64,000 nucleotides of DNA from Algoriphagus aestuarii (GTDB lineage Bacteria > Bacteroidota > Bacteroidia > Cytophagales > Cyclobacteriaceae). Where the stretch lies: contig JAFIDK010000006.1 of the NCBI GenBank assembly GCA_017051695.1, positions 62,001-126,000 of the forward strand. The letters are read 5' to 3'. A program made the translations under genes and the position numbers. The notes beneath the pieces were generated by a model. It ran no database searches, was not told the origin of the DNA, and worked only from the letters and a program-made list of their open reading frames with translations. Of this stretch, positions 59,341-64,000 are shown in pieces; the first letter of the stretch is position 1, and every line of letters begins with the position of its first letter.

Positions 59341-62300
59341 ATGAAGCAAAAAGCCCTCCTATTTCTTCTGGTTATTTCCTGCTTTTCTTGTCAAAAAGAA
59401 GAGAAAGGCAATAACCCGCTTTTCCAACTCCTTTCGGAGGAAGATACAGGTATATCTTTCAGAAATGACCTAACCTATACCGAAAAAGTAAACCCCTACA
59501 CTTTTCGTAATTTTTACAATGGAGCTGGAGTAGCACTCGGTGATATAAATAATGACGGTTTAACCGATATTTTTCTCGCTGGAAACCAAACTTCAAACAG
59601 ACTTTACCTAAACCTGGGGAATCTGAAATTTAAGGACATTACCGACCAAGCTGGCCTAAACTCATCTGGCTATTGGACGACTGGAGTAAGTATGGCCGAT
59701 GTAAACGGAGATGGTTTATTGGATATTTACATTTGCAAATCGGGACCTCCCGGTGGCGAGAAACGTCACAATGAACTTTTTATAAATAATCATGACCTCA
59801 CTTTTTCCGAAAAATCTGAAGAATATGGAGTTGCTGAAAAAGGATTGAGCCAACATGCTGTTTTCTTTGATTTTGACAAAGATGGAGATTTGGACATGTA
59901 TCTACTTAGCAATTCGGCACGATCCATAGGGATATATGATCTGAGGGTCGGTCAGCGCGAAACCCGTGATCCAGATGGAGGAAATAAATTATTCAGAAAC
60001 GATGGTGATATCTTCACAGATGTTTCTGAAGCGGCTGGAATTTACGGGAGTAACATAGGTTATGGACTTGGAGTCACGGTGGCAGACCTGAATGATGATC
60101 ATTGGCCTGACTTATACGTTTCCAATGATTTTTTTGAAAGAGACTATCTATACCTAAACAATCAGGACGGGACATTTTCTGAAGTTCTACCTGACCTCCT
60201 CCCAGAAATCAGTTTGGGAAGTATGGGAGCGGATATTGCTGACTTGGACAATGATACCCGACCGGATATTTTTGTCACCGAAATGCTCCCAAAGGAACTT
60301 TCCCGTGTCAAAACGAAAACTCCTTTTGAAGAGTGGGATAAATTTCAGTCCAATGTCAAGGCAGGGTATCATCAACAATTCACCAGAAATACTCTTCAAA
60401 GAAACCTTGGTTTCAGGCCTGGAACTCAAACCCCCATTTTTGCTGAGGTCAGTCGAATGACTGGCTTAGAGGCGACAGACTGGAGTTGGGGAGCCTTGAT
60501 TTTCGACATGGACAATGACGGACTGAAGGATATTTTAGTCACTAATGGAATTGTAAAGGATTTGACTGATTTTGATTTTGTAGACTTCTATGTCAACAAT
60601 CAGGAAAAATTGCAGGGTTTTCAGGAAGACTCGATCCTCTTGACCAAGATGATTGACGCCTTTCCTTCAAATCCCCAGCAAAACTTTTTATTTAAAAACC
60701 AGGGCAATTGGAACTTTGAAAACCTTGCTCAAAATCTGGGTCTTGATCAGCGAACTTTCAGCACTGGATCTGCTTATGGGGATTTGGATAATGACGGAGA
60801 TCTGGATTTGGTAATAAATAATTTAAATGACCGGGCTTTCCTTTACAGGAATACCAGTTCGGATAAAAATTTGGGCAACTACCTAAGCATTGAACTAGGT
60901 CAAGAATTTGGCACAAAAGTCATCGCTTACGCAACTGATCAACGATTCATTCAAGAATACCAACCAGTCAAAGGGTACATGTCATCAGTTGATCCTCGGA
61001 TGCATTTTGGATTGGGTTCTATTGAAAAACTCGATTCGCTGCAGGTTTTCTGGCCAGACGGCAAAACCCAAATCATCAGAGAAGTTCAAACCAATCAGGC
61101 ATTGAAACTTATCCCGAAGGAGGAAGACAAAATCAAACCGGAATGGGAGGAAGTCTCAACCCGGCTTTTCATTCAAAATGATAAAAAAATTCCTTTTCGC
61201 CATCAGGAAAGCAACTTTGTCGATTTTGATCGTGATCGATTGCGCTTTTGGATGATCAGCAATGAAGGTCCAAAAGCTGCCAAGGCAGATGTGGATGGTG
61301 ATGGATTGGATGACCTTTTCATTCCTGGAGCTAAGGATCAAGTTTCAGTTTTACTGATCCAAAACACAAATGGCCAATTTATATCCCATCAAGAAGGACT
61401 CTTTGCTTCGAATGCCATTTCTGAAGATGTGACTGCACATTTTTTTGATGCCAATAGTGATGGAAAGCCTGATTTGATCGTGGGGAGTGGTGGAATCGAA
61501 CTTGGTGATAATTCTCCGGCTTATTCTGATCGGCTCTACCTCAATGATGGAACTGGAAACTTCCACAAGTCTCCTCAATTCTTTTCTTCCAGCCCAACGG
61601 CTTTTCTATTGTCGATGGATTTTGACGAAGACGGTGACATGGATTTGATCGTAGGTAGCCGTGCGAATCCATTTGCCTATGGCATCCCAACTGGCCTGCA
61701 GGTCTGGGAAAATGACGGAATGGGCAATTTTAAGCAAATTTCTCAAAGCCTAAATCCTGATCTTTCCAAAATCGGGATGCTCACGAGCGCTGGTTTAGCA
61801 GATTTGGACGGAGATGGAAAACAGGAAATCATCGTGGCCGGCGAGTGGATGCCGATTCGGATATTTGGTTTTGAGGGTAATAAATTGATTGAAAAAACGG
61901 TTGATTTTGGATTTGAAAATTCAAATGGACTTTGGAATTGCCTTTTTGTTTCTGATGTCAATAATGACGGCTATCCCGATATTCTTGCTGGGAATCATGG
62001 CTTAAATTCCCGACTTCGCAGTAACGCCGACTCTCAGCTAAGGATGATCCTCAATGACTTTGATCAAAATGGAACCTTGGATCAGATTCTTTCCCAATTT
62101 GAAAATCAAAAAACAATTCCTTGGGTGCTCAAGCCTGCTTTGCTACGGCAGATCCCCTCTTTGCGAAAGCAATTACTGACTTATGAATCTTACCAAAACA
62201 AATCTTTAGAAGAGCTTTTCCCGGAAGCTGTATGGGCAAAATCCCTAATATTAACAGCTGGTACACTTGAAACCAGCCTTTGGCTGAATGACGGAAAAGG

Positions 62301-62631
62301 TAATTTCACCCTCACTGTTTTACCATCTGAAATCCAATCTGCTCCTGTCTATTCCATCACTTCTATTTCTGGAATATCAGGGGTATCCTTACTGATTTTC
62401 GGAGGGAATCAAAGTCGGATCAAGCCAGAATTGGGCAGTCAAATGGGAAGCTATGGCTGGGTGTTGAAACCTAATGGAAAAAATCAATGGAGAACCTTAC
62501 TACCGGAAGAAAGCGGCCTATATGCCCCTGGTGAAATCCGGGATTTTCTTCAAATCAATCTTGAAAACAAACCAAATTTAGTAGTATTACGAAATAATGA
62601 TGAGCCACTGGTTTTTGAATTTCGAGAATAG
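59341..62631 (+). CDS. FG-GAP/VCBS repeat and ASPIC/UnbV domain lipoprotein (paralog B)
   Basis: A 1096-residue lipoprotein with the same plan as paralog A. The signal LLFLLVISCFSC has Cys at 14 and 17. Seven DxNxDGxxD-type repeats (GDINNDGLTDIFL to GDLDNDGDLDLVI) are followed by an UnbV domain (DPRMHFGLGSIEKLDSLQVF) at about 550-590 and five or six further repeats (ADVDGDGLDDLFI to SDVNNDGYPDILA). Repeats four and five are degenerate (ADLNDDHWPDLYV, ADLDNDTRPDIFV). No terminator was seen before the next gene, 222 bases on, so B and C may share a transcript. Function unknown. Confidence 0.9.
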   Translation: MKQKALLFLLVISCFSCQKEEKGNNPLFQLLSEEDTGISFRNDLTYTEKVNPYTFRNFYNGAGVALGDINNDGLTDIFLAGNQTSNRLYLNLGNLKFKDITDQAGLNSSGYWTTGVSMADVNGDGLLDIYICKSGPPGGEKRHNELFINNHDLTFSEKSEEYGVAEKGLSQHAVFFDFDKDGDLDMYLLSNSARSIGIYDLRVGQRETRDPDGGNKLFRNDGDIFTDVSEAAGIYGSNIGYGLGVTVADLNDDHWPDLYVSNDFFERDYLYLNNQDGTFSEVLPDLLPEISLGSMGADIADLDNDTRPDIFVTEMLPKELSRVKTKTPFEEWDKFQSNVKAGYHQQFTRNTLQRNLGFRPGTQTPIFAEVSRMTGLEATDWSWGALIFDMDNDGLKDILVTNGIVKDLTDFDFVDFYVNNQEKLQGFQEDSILLTKMIDAFPSNPQQNFLFKNQGNWNFENLAQNLGLDQRTFSTGSAYGDLDNDGDLDLVINNLNDRAFLYRNTSSDKNLGNYLSIELGQEFGTKVIAYATDQRFIQEYQPVKGYMSSVDPRMHFGLGSIEKLDSLQVFWPDGKTQIIREVQTNQALKLIPKEEDKIKPEWEEVSTRLFIQNDKKIPFRHQESNFVDFDRDRLRFWMISNEGPKAAKADVDGDGLDDLFIPGAKDQVSVLLIQNTNGQFISHQEGLFASNAISEDVTAHFFDANSDGKPDLIVGSGGIELGDNSPAYSDRLYLNDGTGNFHKSPQFFSSSPTAFLLSMDFDEDGDMDLIVGSRANPFAYGIPTGLQVWENDGMGNFKQISQSLNPDLSKIGMLTSAGLADLDGDGKQEIIVAGEWMPIRIFGFEGNKLIEKTVDFGFENSNGLWNCLFVSDVNNDGYPDILAGNHGLNSRLRSNADSQLRMILNDFDQNGTLDQILSQFENQKTIPWVLKPALLRQIPSLRKQLLTYESYQNKSLEELFPEAVWAKSLILTAGTLETSLWLNDGKGNFTLTVLPSEIQSAPVYSITSISGISGVSLLIFGGNQSRIKPELGSQMGSYGWVLKPNGKNQWRTLLPEESGLYAPGEIRDFLQINLENKPNLVVLRNNDEPLVFEFRE

Positions 62632-62853
62632 TTTCAGCCCTTATTTCCCGCTTTTCTTACTCCAATCTGATTGCGAAAGACTGGGAAGTAAAAGTCTTAT
62701 AATTGGACTGAAACATGGAATGGAAACCCAGTTTGTCGTAAAAAAAATGAATGATCACGAGTAAATCTCTTTAATCAAAAAGCACCTATCAAAGATGTCA
62801 ATAGTGATTTCGGATTTGTCTTCAGTGAATAAAACAAAGGAGAATAGTATTTC

Positions 62854-64000
62854 ATGAGGAAACAAATTGCAAGTCTTATCCTAGTAGTTTTACTTTTTTC
62901 CTGCAAAGAAGAAACGGAAAAACAAGCTACCCTTTTTCAGGAAGTTGACAAGACGAGTTCAGGGGTGGATTTCCGGAATGACTTAAGTTTTAGTGAAGAT
63001 TTCAATATTTTCACCTACCGAAATTATTATAACGGGGGTGGAGTGGCCATTGGAGATATCAACAACGATGGCCTGGTTGACCTTTATCTTACTGCCAACT
63101 TAGGGCCGAATAAGCTTTATCTCAACAAAGGGGAATTCAAATTTGAAGACATCACGGAACTAGCTGGGGTGGCAGGAACGCGTGCCTGGAGCACTGGCGT
63201 CTCCATGGCAGACATTGACGGGGATGGATTTCTGGATATTTATGTGTGCAACTCTGGAGATATTTCCGGAGACAATAAACAAAACGAGCTTTTTATCAAT
63301 CAGGGCGACGGGACCTTTCTAGAAATGGCCGAGGATTATGGCTTGGCTGATCAGGGATTTTCTACCCACGCTGTGTTTTTCGATTACGACAAAGATGGCG
63401 ATCTGGACGTCTATTTACTGAATAATTCCTATCAAGCAATTGGCTCATTTAACAAAATGCAGAATGAGCGGATCAAAAGGGACAATGTCGGAGGTGATAA
63501 ACTCTACCAGAATGATGGAGGAAAATTCAAAGACGTATCCGAAGAAGCCGGAATCTATGGCTCTGTTATCGGTTTTGGCCTCGGGATTACCATCGGGGAT
63601 GTGAATCAGGACACCTGGCCCGACATTTTCATTTCCAATGACTTCTTCGAAAAAGACTATCTCTATATCAACAATCAGGATGGCACCTTTACTGAATCGC
63701 TGGAAAAGTCCATGCGCTCTATCAGCGCAGCATCCATGGGGGCGGACATAGCCGATATCAATGGGGATGGGCTTTTGGATATTTTTGTGACTGACATGCT
63801 TCCTGAAGCACAAAACAGGCTTAAGCAGGTTACGACTTTTGAGAATTGGGATAAATATCAATTTAACAAAACCCACGGTTACCATTATCAGCTTTCCCGC
63901 AACATGCTCCACCTAAACAATGGGGATGGCACATTCAGCGAAATCGGTAGACTCAGCAATGTAGAGGCAACAGATTGGAGTTGGGGAGCACTGATGTTTG
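62854..64000 (+). CDS. FG-GAP/VCBS repeat lipoprotein (paralog C, partial, C-terminus outside window)
   Basis: Open from an ATG at 62854 to the window edge, 382 residues. The lipoprotein signal MRKQIASLILVVLLFSC puts the Cys at 17. Five or six repeats are visible (GDINNDGLVDLYL, ADIDGDGFLDIYV, FDYDKDGDLDVYL, GDVNQDTWPDIFI, ADINGDGLLDIFV). It ends in TDWSWGAL, also found in paralog B. It matches B more closely than A (SNDFFEKDYLYINNQDGTF against SNDFFERDYLYLNNQDGTF), pointing to a tandem duplication. A purine-rich AAAGGAG lies 11 bases before the ATG, unusual for genes in this window. Confidence 0.88.
   Translation, partial: MRKQIASLILVVLLFSCKEETEKQATLFQEVDKTSSGVDFRNDLSFSEDFNIFTYRNYYNGGGVAIGDINNDGLVDLYLTANLGPNKLYLNKGEFKFEDITELAGVAGTRAWSTGVSMADIDGDGFLDIYVCNSGDISGDNKQNELFINQGDGTFLEMAEDYGLADQGFSTHAVFFDYDKDGDLDVYLLNNSYQAIGSFNKMQNERIKRDNVGGDKLYQNDGGKFKDVSEEAGIYGSVIGFGLGITIGDVNQDTWPDIFISNDFFEKDYLYINNQDGTFTESLEKSMRSISAASMGADIADINGDGLLDIFVTDMLPEAQNRLKQVTTFENWDKYQFNKTHGYHYQLSRNMLHLNNGDGTFSEIGRLSNVEATDWSWGALMF

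Overview
The window is a 64 kb stretch of a Bacteroidota chromosome, most probably order Cytophagales, family Cyclobacteriaceae (Algoriphagus-like). The lineage call is an inference. It rests on SusC/SusD-type outer-membrane proteins, a DUF5686 protein, a BACON-domain GH5 enzyme, promoters of the TTTG-N19-TAnnTTTG type, little Shine-Dalgarno use, and ribosomal proteins of the zinc-free type. No rRNA gene, insertion sequence, prophage or CRISPR array was seen.

Left edge (1-8.8 kb). A truncated TonB-dependent receptor with an STN domain overlaps by 4 bp a secreted protein of unknown function. A Tat-type sugar isomerase/epimerase-like protein is read rightward and converges on cysM with no gap. 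Leftward come carA, eno, a terminator, then an FtsB/DivIC-like protein, a small outer-membrane protein, cysE and cysM. The last two make cysteine from serine.

Core (8.8-40.3 kb). Nearly all of the transcription and translation superoperon lies on the minus strand. In transcription order it is: tRNA-Tyr, tRNA-Gly, tRNA-Thr, tuf, hairpin, promoter, tRNA-Trp, secE, nusG, rplK, rplA, rplJ, rplL, attenuator, rpoB, rpoC, terminator, a DUF3467 gene, promoter, rpsL, rpsG, fusA, rpsJ, terminator, promoter, rplC-D-W-B, rpsS, rplV, rpsC, rplP, rpmC, rpsQ, rplN, rplX, rplE, rpsN, internal promoter, rpsH, rplF, rplR, rpsE, rpmD, rplO, secY, map, infA, rpmJ, rpsM, rpsK, rpsD, rpoA, rplQ, terminator. Five promoters in this block share the -7 element and also a GC-rich tail, GCnnnCC. 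rpmJ and rpmD are short genes read directly from the sequence.

Middle (40.4-46.6 kb). An M1 aminopeptidase lipoprotein diverges from an orphan biotin carrier protein, which is followed by pyrH and frr. A bidirectional terminator separates frr from a convergent BACON-GH5 glycosidase.

Right part (46.6-64 kb). This is the accessory region. It holds a DUF5686 outer-membrane protein, a 1116-residue FG-GAP/VCBS plus ASPIC/UnbV lipoprotein, a small lipoprotein, and a SusD/SusC pair ending in a strong terminator. Across a gene-free gap of about 0.9 kb are two more FG-GAP/UnbV lipoproteins read rightward, the second cut by the window edge. Three giant repeat lipoproteins around one SusCD pair, with no glycosidase or regulator beside them, make the best candidate here for an undescribed surface system.
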